The notes under the pieces: model-generated
The model's database searches: none
Seen by the model: the letters and a program-made list of their open reading frames with translations, nothing else
What the model was told of the DNA's origin: nothing
In this document: positions 16,413 to 26,185 of the stretch, piece by piece
Layout: every line of letters begins with the position of its first letter
Position numbering within the stretch: the first letter of the stretch is position 1
Program-made: the position numbers and the translations under genes
Source of the DNA: Micromonospora noduli
GTDB taxonomy: Bacteria > Actinomycetota > Actinomycetes > Mycobacteriales > Micromonosporaceae
NCBI RefSeq assembly: GCF_003264365.1
Contig: NZ_PYAK01000016.1
Location: 1-64,000, forward strand
DNA length: 64,000 nt
Reading direction: 5' to 3'

Positions 16413-17800
16413 GTGCGCCGTCCTCAGTCGTCACGGCCCGCCAGCACCATGCGGCCCCGCCTGCTCATCGCCCTGACCGCCGTCGTCGTCCTCACCGCCA
16501 CCACCGCCGCCTCCTGCGGCGACGAAGGGCCCGATCTCGCGCTGGCGTCGGCCGCCCGCAACCCGGTCACCGAGGTGATCGACGCACCCGCCACGGTGAC
16601 CGCCCGCGCCGCCGCCACCCTCACCGCTCCCGCCGACGGCACCCTGTCCGGCCTGCGCGTCCAACCCGGACAACGGGTCAAGCGCGGTCAGGTGCTGGCG
16701 GTGGTCGACTCACCGAGCGCGCAACAGCGTCTCCGCCAGGCCAAGGAGGCGCTGGCCGCCGCGAAGCGCGCCGGCCGGGGCGTCGGAGCGGGCAGCCTGA
16801 CCAGCAGCCGGCGTGGCACCGACAAGGCCGCCGACGAGGCGTTCGACGCGGCCCGGAAGGCCGCCGAGAAGATCGCCGACCCGCAACTGCGCGACGCGCT
16901 ACTCACCCAGGTGACGTCCGCGCAACGCCAGTACGCGGCCGCCGCGCGCAGCGCCGACCAGGCGGTCCGCGCGGTGCAGCGGGGGATCAACGGCTTGAGT
17001 TCCGCCGTCGGCGCGCTCTCCGCGGCGCAGCGGCTCCAGGCCCAGCAGGCGTACGACCTGGCGAAGGCGACAGTCGACGCGCTGACCCTGCGTGCCCCGA
17101 TCGCCGGGGTGGTGCAGCCCGGCGGCACCCGGGCCGGCGGAGGCGCGAATGCCGGTCTGGCCGGGCTGCTGGAGCAGGCCGGTGGCGCGCAGGCGGCCGG
17201 GCTCGACCCGTCCGTGCTGGCCCCCAGCCAGGGTGGGCCGCCGGCCGGCGTGGACGACGCGGTCGCGGTCGGTGGTCAGGTCACCGCCGGTACACCGGTG
17301 CTGACCGTGGTGGACACCGGGCAGTTGGGTCTGCTCGCCGAGGTGGACGAGACCGACGTGCTGCTGGTCAAGGCCGGCGTGCCGGCCACTGTCGAGTTGG
17401 ACGCCGTTACCGGCGCCAGCTATGACGCCACCGTCCGCTCGGTCGACGTGCTGCCCACCAGCTCCGCGCAGGGCGGGGTCACCTACCGGGTCCGCCTCGC
17501 GCTGGGCGCCGGGAAGCTGGCCGAGGACGAGCCGGCCCCGACGCCCCGCCCCGGCATGAACGCGATCGTGCACCTGCGGGTACGTGAGGCCGTCGACGCG
17601 GTGACCGTCCCCGCGTCGGCGGTGTTCTCCGCCGACGGCCGGGACGCGGTCTGGGTGGTCCGTGACGGCAAGGCGGGCCGGGCGCCGGTGACCGTGGGCG
17701 TCCAGGGGTCCGACCTCGTGCAGATCCTCAACGGCGTGCAGCCCGGCGACCGGATCGTGGTGCGCGGTGCCGACCAGGTCCGCGACGGCCAGGAAGTCCA

Positions 17801-17804
<4 letters not shown>
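16413..17804 (+). CDS. HlyD/MacA-type periplasmic adaptor lipoprotein
   Basis: Adaptor subunit of a MacAB-type ABC exporter, expected to be anchored outside the membrane. Residues 1-36 give a basic n-region, a hydrophobic core and a lipobox-like TTAASC; then a biotinyl-lipoyl half-domain (ADGTLSGLRVQPGQRVKRGQ), a long Ala-rich coiled-coil hairpin (about 95-225), the second lipoyl half (TLRAPIAGVV) and beta-barrel/membrane-proximal domains. The start is chosen as GTG 16413, 6 bases after TACCAT (16401-16406); an internal ATG at 16449 is possible. The stop overlaps the ATPase gene by 4 bases. Gram-positive adaptors of this kind serve peptide or lipid efflux; the cargo is unknown. Confidence 0.9.
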
Positions 17805-18711
<907 letters not shown>

Positions 18712-18715
<4 letters not shown>

Positions 18716-19896
18716 GAGTCGCCGAGGCGTGGCGGGTGGCGCTGGACGCCCTGCGGGCCAACCGGCTGCGTAGCGCGCTGACCATGCTCGGGGTGATCAT
18801 CGGGGTGGCCTCGGTGGTGCTGCTGGTGGCCATCGGCACCGGCACCAAACAGAAGGTCGAGCAGCAGGTCGAGGGCCTCGGCTCCAACCTGCTGCTGGTC
18901 GTCCCCGGCCGGATCGAGGTGGGCAACGCGCCGGTCGTCTCGCCGCTGACCCTCAAGGACGTGGACGCCGTCACCCGGGTGGTCGGCGACCCCGACCGGG
19001 TGGCGGTCACCGTCGCCTCCGGGGCTACCGCGCGGGCCGGTGCCCGTTCCGACTTCACCACAGTGCAGGGCGTCCTGGAGACGACCCCGGCGGTGTTCAC
19101 GCGCTCGCTGGCGCGGGGACGCTACCTCACCGGCACGGACGTGGACACCAGCCGACGGGTGGCGGTGCTCGGTGACTCGGTCGCCCGTGCGCTCTTCCCC
19201 GACCGGGACCCGCTCGGTCAGCAGGTGGCGCTGGCCGGGGTGCGGTTCCGGGTGATCGGAGTCTTCGCGCCCCTCGGCCAGAGCCTCGGCGTCGACCGGG
19301 ACGACGAGGTGCACGTGCCGGTGACCGCCGCGCAACGACTCTGGGGCACCCAGCGGGTCGACGGCATCGCGGTGAAGGCGCCGGACCGGGAGCGGATCGA
19401 CGAGCTGGGCGAACGGATCGTCGCCGAGCTGAACCGCCGCCACCCGGACACCGAGTTCAGCGCGGTCACCCAGCAGCAGATCCTCGGCGTGCTCGGCGAC
19501 ATCCTCGGTGTCCTCACCGGCGTGCTGGCGGCCATCGCCGGCATCTCGCTGCTCGTCGGCGGCGTCGGCGTCTCCAACATCATGCTGGTCAGCGTCCGGG
19601 AGCGGACCCGGGAGATCGGGCTGCGCAAGGCCGTCGGCGCGCGTCCCCGCGACATCGGCGTGCAGTTCCTGCTGGAGGCGGTGCTGCTCACCACGATCGG
19701 CGGGCTCACCGGGATGGCGCTGGGCGTGGGAACCGCACTGCTGGTCGACGCGCTGTCGCCAATTCCGGCGGCGATCACCTGGTGGTCGTTGGCGCTCGCC
19801 TTCGGCGTTTCGGCGGTGGTGGGCATCGTCTTCGGGGTGGTCCCCGCGCAGCGCGCCGGCCGCCTCGACCCGGTGGTCGCGCTGCGCACCGAATGA
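18712..19896 (+). CDS. MacB-type ABC transporter permease
   Basis: 394 residues: one N-terminal TM (ALTMLGVIIGVASVVLLVAI), a large external MacB_PCD domain (about 45-245), then three C-terminal TMs of the FtsX domain (from about 262) with the typical RTREIGLRKAVGARPRDI cytoplasmic stretch. Together with the two preceding genes it forms a tripartite mechanotransmission-type exporter, presumably for a hydrophobic peptide or antibiotic. GTG start with a 4-base overlap to the ATPase gene. Confidence 0.94.
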
Positions 19897-20106
19897 GCAC
19901 CCGGACCAACCGGACGACGGACGCGCACGGGCGGATACCAGGAGCACGGATCGGGTGAACAGGCCACCGAAGCATGATCAGTTGCAGGAAGGGATCGCGC
20001 CGGTCACAACCGCCCCGCTACCGTACTGGTAACACGCGCGTCGTCGGCCCGGCCCGGAGCATCCGTCGGGTTGGCACGCGCCGGGCATGGGATGGGTCGG
20101 TGAGCC

Positions 20107-20316
20107 ATGGCCGGGTCACAGTCCGACGGACGGCTGTCGGAGGTCAAGTTCCTGACCGTCGCGGAGGTGGCGACGGTCATGCGGGTGTCAAAGATGACTG
20201 TCTATCGCCTGGTGCACAGCGGTGAGCTCACCGCCGTCCGGGTCGGCCGGTCATTCCGGGTGCCCGAGCATGCGGTGCACGAATATCTCCGGGGTGCCTT
20301 TCAGGAGACCGCCTGA
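20107..20316 (+). CDS. Excisionase-family helix-turn-helix DNA-binding protein
   Basis: A 69-residue MerR/excisionase-type winged helix protein: FLTVAEVATVMRVSKMTVYR forms the HTH and GRSFRVPEHAVHEYL the wing and last helix. The same small gene stands before the bS22 gene in mycobacteria (Rv0500A, from memory), so it is a conserved core gene and not a phage excisionase. The 210 bases upstream hold no other gene; an inverted TACC/GGTA pair lies near 20023-20032. No partner element is visible. Its targets are unknown. Confidence 0.9.
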   Translation: MAGSQSDGRLSEVKFLTVAEVATVMRVSKMTVYRLVHSGELTAVRVGRSFRVPEHAVHEYLRGAFQETA

Positions 20317-20332
20317 GCCACCGCCCCGCCCT

Positions 20333-20357
20333 CCGATCGCCAGTTGACCGGCATCGG
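20333..20357 (+). terminator. Weak hairpin after the HTH gene
   Basis: CCGATCGCC (20333-20341) faces GGCATCGG (20350-20357) across an 8-base loop with one bulge, 17 bases past the stop at 20316. There is no T-run, so its role as a terminator is uncertain. Confidence 0.35.
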
Positions 20358-20362
20358 TGGGC

Positions 20363-20407
20363 GTAAGGAGTGAGCTTGCGGGCCGCGCTGTCGCGAACCA
20401 GAGGCGG
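20363..20407 (+). repeat. Dispersed repeat copy A (GGAGTGAGC...TCGCGAACC)
   Basis: A sequence containing AAGGAGTGAGC, TTGCG, GTCGCGAACC and GAGGCGG in the same order as the copy at 21891-21938. It lies in the gap between the HTH gene and the bS22 gene. The role is unknown. Confidence 0.6.
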
Positions 20408-20423
20408 CCGCGACGGGGGCGCG

Positions 20424-20453
20424 TTGGTCCGGCTGACGCCCTCCGGCTACCCT
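20424..20453 (+). promoter_or_regulatory. Candidate promoter of the bS22 gene
   Basis: TTGGTC at 20424-20429 and TACCCT at 20448-20453 are separated by 18 bases, a plausible housekeeping promoter about 130 bases before the ribosomal protein gene. Confidence 0.35.
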
Positions 20454-20586
20454 GGAGCCCGACCGAGACCCCACCGGTGCGCCCCGCCGCCCAGACTGGT
20501 CCGGTCCGTTGTCCGCAAGCGGTCGCCGTCGCCACCTGCGTGGTGTCATCCGGTCCGCCCCGCACGTTGTATCGAAAGGCTGTCGT

Positions 20587-20688
20587 ATGGGCTCGGTGGT
20601 CAAGAAGCGCCGTAAGCGCATGGCTAAGAAGAAGCACCGCAAGCTGCTGCGCAAGACCCGCGTCCAGCGTCGCCGTCTCGGCAAGTGA
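20587..20688 (+). CDS. Ribosomal small-subunit protein bS22
   Basis: A 33-residue, very basic protein ([20 protein letters not shown] and on to RRRLGK). It is the tiny actinobacterial 30S protein described in mycobacterial ribosome structures, with the AURKAIP1/COX24-like signature. GAAAGG lies 7 bases before the ATG. It follows the excisionase-type HTH gene exactly as in M. tuberculosis (Rv0500A-Rv0500B, from memory). It is easily overlooked because of its length. Confidence 0.93.
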   Translation: MGSVVKKRRKRMAKKKHRKLLRKTRVQRRRLGK

Positions 20689-20810
20689 TCGCCGCCGGGC
20701 TGTCGGCCCGGCGTTCGGCGTCACTTGCCAAACTGTCGACCTCCGGAGGCTCAGGTGATCAGGCCGTGGTCGTCCCGGCTCGGTCCATCCTGCCGGCGTA
20801 GGTGCGTCAG

Positions 20811-21887
20811 ATGACCCCCGGTGGCACCTCAGGTGCTCCGGGGGTCGTCGTCGTCACCGGAGTGGGCCGTTACCTGGGCGCCCACGTGGCGGCCCGACTG
20901 GCCGCCGACCCGCGCATCGAGCGGGTCATCGGGGTCGACGCACCGGACTCCGGCACCGAGTTCACCGACCTGCTGGACCGGGTCGAACGCATCCGCGTCG
21001 ACAGCGGCTCCCTCGGTGGCCTCCTCGCCGACCTGGACGTCGACGCGGTGGTGCACCTCGCGCTGGTCACCTCACCCGATCCGGCGCATGGCGGCCGGTC
21101 CGCGATGAAGGACCAGAACGTCATCGGCAGCATGCAGATGCTCGCCGCCTGCCAGCGGGCACCTCGACTGCGCAAGCTCGTGGTCCGCTCGTCGACCGCC
21201 GCGTACGGGGTGTCGTTCCGGGATCCGGCGGTCTTCACCGAGGAGACCGAACCCCGCGAGGTGCCGCGCGGCGGTTTCGGCCGCGACATCCTCGACCTTG
21301 AGGGGTACGTGCGCGGCTTCCGCCGCCGCCGACCCGACGTCACCGCCACGGTGCTGCGCTTCGCCCCGTTCATCGGCTCGACCGCCGACACCACGTTGAC
21401 CCGCTACTTCTCGCAGCCCTTCGTGCCGACCGTCTTCGGCCGTGACCCCCGCCTGCAGTTCCTGCACTTCGACGACGCGTTGGAGGTGCTGCACCGGTCG
21501 ATCGTGGAGGACCATCCCGGCACGTACAACGTCGCCGGCCCCGGGGTGCTGTCGCTGTCCCAGGCGATCCGACGTGCCGGGCGGGTCGCCGTCCCGGTGC
21601 TGGAGCCGGGTCTGTCCGGGGCCGCCGCGCTGGCCCGCACCATGGGCTTCGGCCGCTACGGCCTGGACCAGGTCGACCTCTTCGTGCACGGCCGGGTGGT
21701 CGACACCAGCCGGCTTGAGCAGGAGTACGGCTTCACGCCCCGGTCGACCGCCGAGGCGTTCGAGGACTTCATCCGGGCCCATCACGGTGGGGTGGTGGTC
21801 ACCCGGGGTCAGCTGGCCGCCGCCGAGCAACTCGTCCTGGACGGCATCCGGCAGGTCCGTTCAGCGGTCCGGGAGCGGTCATCGTGA
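20811..21887 (+). CDS. NAD-dependent epimerase/dehydratase, GalE2-like
   Basis: Extended short-chain dehydrogenase of 358 residues. The Rossmann motif VVVTGVGRYLGAHVA (a variant of TGxxGxxG) opens the protein; VVRSSTAAYG supplies the Ser/Thr before the expected catalytic Tyr region, and LEGYVRGFRRRRP carries a Y-x-x-x-R in place of the canonical YxxxK. The substrate is probably a nucleotide sugar but is not established. The ATG at 20811 follows AGGTG at 6 bases; a GTG at 20802 is the alternative. It precedes the acyltransferase gene as Rv0501 precedes Rv0502 (from memory). Confidence 0.88.
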   Translation: MTPGGTSGAPGVVVVTGVGRYLGAHVAARLAADPRIERVIGVDAPDSGTEFTDLLDRVERIRVDSGSLGGLLADLDVDAVVHLALVTSPDPAHGGRSAMKDQNVIGSMQMLAACQRAPRLRKLVVRSSTAAYGVSFRDPAVFTEETEPREVPRGGFGRDILDLEGYVRGFRRRRPDVTATVLRFAPFIGSTADTTLTRYFSQPFVPTVFGRDPRLQFLHFDDALEVLHRSIVEDHPGTYNVAGPGVLSLSQAIRRAGRVAVPVLEPGLSGAAALARTMGFGRYGLDQVDLFVHGRVVDTSRLEQEYGFTPRSTAEAFEDFIRAHHGGVVVTRGQLAAAEQLVLDGIRQVRSAVRERSS

Positions 21888-21890
21888 GCG

Positions 21891-21938
21891 CGAGGAGTGA
21901 GCCGGTCTTGCGAGCCCCGCAGTCGCGAACCGAGGCGG
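21891..21938 (+). repeat. Dispersed repeat copy B
   Basis: Starts 3 bases after the epimerase stop and ends just before the ATG of the acyltransferase gene. It shares GAGGAGTGAGC, CTTGCG, GTCGCGAACC and GAGGCGG with copy A at 20363-20407, with a 4-base insertion (CGGT/C) near the left end and one deleted base. Confidence 0.6.
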
Positions 21939-21942
21939 CATC

Positions 21943-23058
21943 ATGAGTGGGCCGGAGGAGGGGCGCGACCCGCAGTCGGTCGGGCGTTTCGACGTACCGC
22001 AGCAGGTGCCCGCGCCGGACGCGGAGCCGGCGCGGCGCAACGGACATCGACCGGCCGCGCAGGCCGCGCCGATCCCGACGGAACCGCCGGCCTCGACCAC
22101 GCCGCCGGCCTCAGCCCCGACCCCGACCTCAGCCCCGACCTCGACCTCGACCCCTTCCGACGAGGTCGACGCCGGGTTGACCGGCGGCACCGAGCCTGCG
22201 GTGTCGGACCGGCCCGGGGACCACTGGGACCGCAAGGTCGCGAACGGGTTGGCGTTCCTGCGCCGGCGGCTCTCCGGTGACTACGAGGTCGACGAGTTCG
22301 GTTTCGACTCGGAGTTGACCGACGCGGTCTTCCACCCGCTGCTGCGGCTGCTCTACCGGGACTGGTTCCGCACCGAGGTCAGTGGGGTGGAGCACGTCCC
22401 CGTGGACGGGCCCGCCCTGGTGGTCGGCAACCACTCCGGGACTGTGGCACTGGACGCCCTGATCCTCTCGGCGGCGCTGCACGACAAGCACCCCGCCCAC
22501 CGCTACCTGCGGCTGCTCGGCGCCGACCTGGTCTTCCGGATGCCGGTGGTCTCCGAGTTGGCCCGCAAGACCGGCGGCACTGTGGCCTGCAACCCGGACG
22601 CCGAGCGGCTGCTCGGCGGCGGCGACCTGGTCGGTGTGTTCCCCGAGGGCTTCAAGGGCATCGGCAAGCTCTACGCCGACCGTTACAAACTGCAACGCTT
22701 CGGGCGGGGCGGGTTCGTCTCGGCGGCGCTGCGCACCGGCACCCCGATCGTGCCCGTCGCCATCGTCGGCGGCGAGGAGATCTACCCGATGCTCGCCGAC
22801 ATCAAGCCCCTGGCGCGGCTGCTGAAGCTGCCCTACTTCCCGGTCACGCCGACGTTCCCGCTGCTCGGCCCGCTGGGCATGGTGCCGCTGCCCAGCAAGT
22901 GGCTGATCGAGTTCTGCCCGCCGATCCCCACCGCCCACCTGACCGACTCGGCGGACGACCCGCTGGTGGTCTTCAACCTCGCCGACCAGGTGCGGGAGAC
23001 CATCCAACAGACCCTGCACACCCTGCTGGAACGACGGCCCGACCCGTTCGGCCCCTAG
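21943..23058 (+). CDS. Lysophospholipid acyltransferase (PlsC-like)
   Basis: 371 residues. The first 85 or so are a Pro/Thr/Ser/Ala-rich, probably disordered region encoded by a repetitive CCCCGACCTC-type stretch. The rest is a PlsC/LPLAT domain with the catalytic motif NHSGTVALD, VFPEGFKG and PIVPVAIVGGEE. It acylates a lysophospholipid or related glycolipid at the inner membrane face by family role; the substrate is unproven. The ATG at 21943 follows repeat copy B directly and has no strong ribosome site. It is the homologue of the gene after galE2 in mycobacteria. Confidence 0.9.
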   Translation: MSGPEEGRDPQSVGRFDVPQQVPAPDAEPARRNGHRPAAQAAPIPTEPPASTTPPASAPTPTSAPTSTSTPSDEVDAGLTGGTEPAVSDRPGDHWDRKVANGLAFLRRRLSGDYEVDEFGFDSELTDAVFHPLLRLLYRDWFRTEVSGVEHVPVDGPALVVGNHSGTVALDALILSAALHDKHPAHRYLRLLGADLVFRMPVVSELARKTGGTVACNPDAERLLGGGDLVGVFPEGFKGIGKLYADRYKLQRFGRGGFVSAALRTGTPIVPVAIVGGEEIYPMLADIKPLARLLKLPYFPVTPTFPLLGPLGMVPLPSKWLIEFCPPIPTAHLTDSADDPLVVFNLADQVRETIQQTLHTLLERRPDPFGP

Positions 23059-23064
23059 GGTCTC

Positions 23065-23934
23065 TCAGCTGGCGCGGCGGCGGCGCTGTAGGGCCAGGCC
23101 GGCGGTGACCGCGCCCGCGACCAGCCCGGCGGCCGCGGTCGACGGTACGGCGATCTTGACCGCTCGGCGGCCGGTGCGGAAGTCCCGCACCTCCCAGCCG
23201 TGCTGGCGGGCCTGCCGCAGCAGGGCGCCGTCCGGGTTGACCGCCACCGCCCGGCCCACCGCGCAGAGCAGCGGCAGGTCGTTCGCCGAATCGCTGTAAG
23301 CCGCGCAGCGGAACAGGTCGAGCCCTTCCACGGCGGCGAGCTGGGTGACCGCCTCAGCCTTGGCCGGCCCGTGCATCAGGTCACCCACCAACCGCCCGGT
23401 GTACGCCCCGTCCAGCACCTCGGCCACCGTGCCGATGGCACCGGTCAGGCCGAGCCGGGCGGCGATCACCCGGCCGATCTCGACGGGGGCGGCGCTGACC
23501 AGCCAGACCCGCTGACCGGCGTCCAGGTGACGCTGAGCGAGCTGGTGGGTGCCGGCCCAGATCCGGGGGGCCATCATCTCGTCGAAGATCTCCTCGGCGA
23601 GGTGTTCGACCTCGTTGACCCGCCAGCCCTGAACGAAGGCCAGCGCCGCCTCCTTGGCCACTGACATGTCACCGGCGTGCTCCCGGGCCAGCAGCCGGAA
23701 GCGGAGCTGTTGCCAGGCGAATCGGGCCAGGTCGACGGTTGTCACGTAGTTTCGGGAGGCGAGACCACGGGCGAACCAGTAGATCGACGCGCCCTGCATC
23801 ATCGTGTTGTCCACGTCGAAGAACGCCGCGGCGGTCGGGTCGGGTGCGCTGACCGGGGCCAGGTCGGTCTCCGCCCAGGCTGCGGTGTGCCCCTCGGCGT
23901 CGGTGCTGACCGTCACCTTACGGCTACGCGCCAC
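23065..23934 (-). CDS. HAD-IB family phosphatase, SerB1-like
   Basis: 289 residues with HAD motif I FFDVDNTMMQG (nucleophile and acid Asp), motif II VSAAPVEIG, the conserved Lys in HGPAKAEAV and motif III YSDSANDLPLL. A C-terminal hydrophobic stretch followed by QRRRRAS suggests a membrane anchor, a feature of this actinobacterial group. It is annotated as SerB1 in mycobacteria, but phosphoserine specificity is not demonstrated, and a lipid or sugar phosphate is equally possible beside the acyltransferase gene. The GTG start has GAGGAAGG upstream. It is convergent with the acyltransferase gene. Confidence 0.9.
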   Translation of the reverse strand: MARSRKVTVSTDAEGHTAAWAETDLAPVSAPDPTAAAFFDVDNTMMQGASIYWFARGLASRNYVTTVDLARFAWQQLRFRLLAREHAGDMSVAKEAALAFVQGWRVNEVEHLAEEIFDEMMAPRIWAGTHQLAQRHLDAGQRVWLVSAAPVEIGRVIAARLGLTGAIGTVAEVLDGAYTGRLVGDLMHGPAKAEAVTQLAAVEGLDLFRCAAYSDSANDLPLLCAVGRAVAVNPDGALLRQARQHGWEVRDFRTGRRAVKIAVPSTAAAGLVAGAVTAGLALQRRRRAS

Positions 23935-24060
23935 GCGAATCCCTTCCTCACCGGTACGACGGATGCTCCCCCGCGAGGGTATCCGCCGCAGACGGGTGAC
24001 CGGCCGGGCACACAGCGAACTGTGGCGCGGCCGGTCGGACGTGCGGTATGGGGACGCGGG

Positions 24061-24930
24061 TCAGCGGGCCCCGGGGCAGGTGCTCGGGTTCGGCCCGAGG
24101 GCGTCGCTGACGGTCGGTGCGGGCAGGCCGCAGGCGATCGCCGCGCGCAGGTCGTCCGAGCGTTCCCGGATGCTGTCCAGCAGAACCAGCGACCGCTGGG
24201 TCCGTTCCCGGTCGACCCGGGTGCTCCCGTCGAGCAGACCGCGTACGGCCCGGCGCTGGCTCGACACGAAGGTGTTGAGAGTGTCCAGGCTGCCCGGCTC
24301 GGCCCGCTGCACAGCGGCCGAGGTCAGCAGGCGTACGCCCTGCCGACTGTCGGCGTCCATGTCGTCGAGGACCGCGCTGTAGCCGATCCGGTCACCGCGC
24401 AGCTTCGCGGCTTCGCCGACTCTGGTCCGGGCGAAGTCCAGGAAGAGCTGGCCCCTGCTGATGTCGGAGCTGGCCAGAGCGAGCTGTGCCCGTTCGGTGG
24501 AGCGCTTCATGCCGTACAGCGCGTCACCGGGCACCGCGTTCTCGCTGGCGGCGGAGATCCCGGAGACGGCGATGGCCCCGGCGGCGATGCCGACCAGGAT
24601 CGCGCCCCGGGCTCGGGCCCGCCGTGCGGTGACCGCCGGCAGTAGCCGCCCGCGGGTGGTCGTGGCGGCCGGTTCGCTGACCGCCGCTGGTGCGCTGCCC
24701 AGCCCTTCCCGCTCGGCGGTTGCGAGCAGCATCGCCCGCAGGCCGGTACGGAAGTCCTGGTCCACCTCGACAGCCGGGGGGTCGACGCTGAGCCGCTGAC
24801 CCACTGCGACGAGCGGCGCCAGTTGGCCGTCCACCCGGGATCGCACGTGGTGTCGTCGAGCGCCGTTGGCCTCGTCGAGAAGCTGCGCGAAACGCTCCGC
24901 GCGCCGGCGGGAGAAGAGGGTGTTGTCCAC
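24061..24930 (-). CDS. DUF5667 membrane protein, anti-sigma candidate (RsbN-like)
   Basis: 289 residues: a cytoplasmic N terminus (about 1-110), one TM segment (AILVGIAAGAIAVSGISAA) and an external DUF5667 domain with AVPGDALYGMKRSTERAQLA. This domain is found in RsbN, the anti-sigma factor of BldN in Streptomyces. Its place right after the BldN-like sigma gene supports the same role. The frame is open further upstream, but the GTG at 24930 has an excellent site (GAGGAGGT, 6-base gap). A hairpin between the two genes may set their ratio. Confidence 0.88.
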   Translation of the reverse strand: MDNTLFSRRRAERFAQLLDEANGARRHHVRSRVDGQLAPLVAVGQRLSVDPPAVEVDQDFRTGLRAMLLATAEREGLGSAPAAVSEPAATTTRGRLLPAVTARRARARGAILVGIAAGAIAVSGISAASENAVPGDALYGMKRSTERAQLALASSDISRGQLFLDFARTRVGEAAKLRGDRIGYSAVLDDMDADSRQGVRLLTSAAVQRAEPGSLDTLNTFVSSQRRAVRGLLDGSTRVDRERTQRSLVLLDSIRERSDDLRAAIACGLPAPTVSDALGPNPSTCPGAR

Positions 24931-25140
24931 CGCAGGCACCTCCTCTCGCTGGTCACGGCCGGTCGGCCGCCGTCGTTGCCAGCGACCGGGCGGCAGTGTG
25001 ACACCACGGAGGTGAGGTGCCGCCGGCATGCCGGTCGGACCTCGGTGACCCGGGCCTGCCGGGACATCCACCGGTCGCACCCGGAGAAACGCGGCGGACC
25101 GGGCACGGGTTACGGGCCTGGCGGGCCGGAAATTACAGAA

Positions 25141-25156
25141 AGTGATGGTCATCACC
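25141..25156. promoter_or_regulatory. AGTGA-N6-TCACC inverted repeat, BldD-like site
   Basis: AGTGATGGTCATCACC at 25141-25156 fits the older BldD operator description AGTGA(n)TCACC. It does not contain the later TNAC-N5-GTNA form. It lies between the sigma and anti-sigma genes. Confidence 0.35.
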
Positions 25157-25157
25157 G

Positions 25158-25211
25158 GGCGGGACCGACTTTGAGCTGCGCGGACGTTGATCGACGCCCG
25201 TCGGTCCCGCC
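25158..25211 (-). terminator. Hairpin between the sigma and anti-sigma genes
   Basis: A perfect 12-bp stem (25158-25169 with 25200-25211) with a 30-base loop starts 8 bases after the sigma gene stop in the direction of transcription. There is no T-run, so it may be an attenuator or mRNA stabiliser instead of a full terminator. Confidence 0.6.
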
Positions 25212-25219
25212 GTAACAAA

Positions 25220-26185
25220 CTACGGCTGGAAGCCGTCGGGCAGCAGCCGGGCCAGGGCGCGGACGGCGCGGTACTGGAGGGCCTTGATGGCTCCCTCGTT
25301 CTTGCCCATCGCGCGGGCCGTCTCGGCGACCGAGAAGCCCTGGAGGAAGCGGAGCACGATGCACTCCTGCTGCTCCGGGTTGAGCTGCTTCACAGCGGTG
25401 AGGAGCGCGACGTTGGTGATGTGCTCCACCACCGCCGCCTCCGGGCTGCCCTCCGGGCCCCGGTCCTCCCGGTCGGCGTCGAGCACGTCGCCGGTGGTGA
25501 CCTCCAGCCGGTACCGGCCCGACTTGAAGTGGTCCGCGACGAGGTTGCGGGCGATCGTCACCAGCCAGGCGCCGAGGTCGCGGCCCTGCCAGGTGAAGCT
25601 GCCGATCCGCTTGAGCGCGCGCAGGAAGGTGTCCGAGGTGAGATCCTCGGCGAGTTGCCGGTTGCCGACCCGGAAGTAGACGAACCGGAAGACGGTGTCC
25701 ACGTAGCGGTCGTAGATCAGGCCGAACGCCTCGGACTCGCCGGCCTGGGCCCGCTCGATCAGCGTCCAGACCTCGGTTGCCGGGTCGGACGGGTCCGGGC
25801 GGCTCGGGAAACCGGTCGGGGTGGTCGCGGTGGTCGCGGTGGTGGCCGGCACCGCCGGGATCACCGCTGTCTCACCCGCCGCCGGGTCGGTGGTGACCGC
25901 CGGTGTGTCGCTTACCCGACGACCCTGCACAGGCATTGTGGGTCGGGACGGTACGGCGACCCGGCCGCCGGCCGGCTTCGCGTTTCCACCGGGCACCGCG
26001 GGTCGCGGGGGTGGCTCGTTGTGGTGTGGCCGGCTGCGGATCCGCTGCGCCGCGCCGTCACCCCGCACGACGCCGCCGTGCTGTTCGTCCGATGGGGCAC
26101 GGGCCGCTGGCCGCTCGTTGACGTGGGAGCGGGCGGGTTGACCGGTCAGGCCGACCGGGCGTTCCGCGTAACCGAAGGTGGTCAC
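25220..26185 (-). CDS. BldN-like ECF sigma factor with long N-terminal extension
   Basis: 321 residues. The last 180 are an ECF sigma: region 2 (ERAQAGESEAFGLIYDRYVD, AEDLTSDTFLRALKRIGSF) and region 4 (QQECIVLRFLQGFSVAETAR, GKNEGAIKALQYRAVRALAR). The sequence is strikingly close to Streptomyces BldN, which directs aerial-growth genes, is made as a proprotein and is held by RsbN. Residues 1-140 here are a low-complexity Pro/Ala/Thr/Arg-rich region that could be a comparable prosequence. The GTG start follows GGGGGC. As I recall, bldN-rsbN also lie near rex-hemACD in Streptomyces. Confidence 0.92.
   Translation of the reverse strand: MTTFGYAERPVGLTGQPARSHVNERPAARAPSDEQHGGVVRGDGAAQRIRSRPHHNEPPPRPAVPGGNAKPAGGRVAVPSRPTMPVQGRRVSDTPAVTTDPAAGETAVIPAVPATTATTATTPTGFPSRPDPSDPATEVWTLIERAQAGESEAFGLIYDRYVDTVFRFVYFRVGNRQLAEDLTSDTFLRALKRIGSFTWQGRDLGAWLVTIARNLVADHFKSGRYRLEVTTGDVLDADREDRGPEGSPEAAVVEHITNVALLTAVKQLNPEQQECIVLRFLQGFSVAETARAMGKNEGAIKALQYRAVRALARLLPDGFQP

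Noticed and set aside
20107..20316. Excisionase-type protein taken as evidence of a prophage or integrative element
   Set aside because: No integrase, attachment-site repeat or phage gene nearby, and the gene is syntenic in mycobacteria, so it is a core gene.
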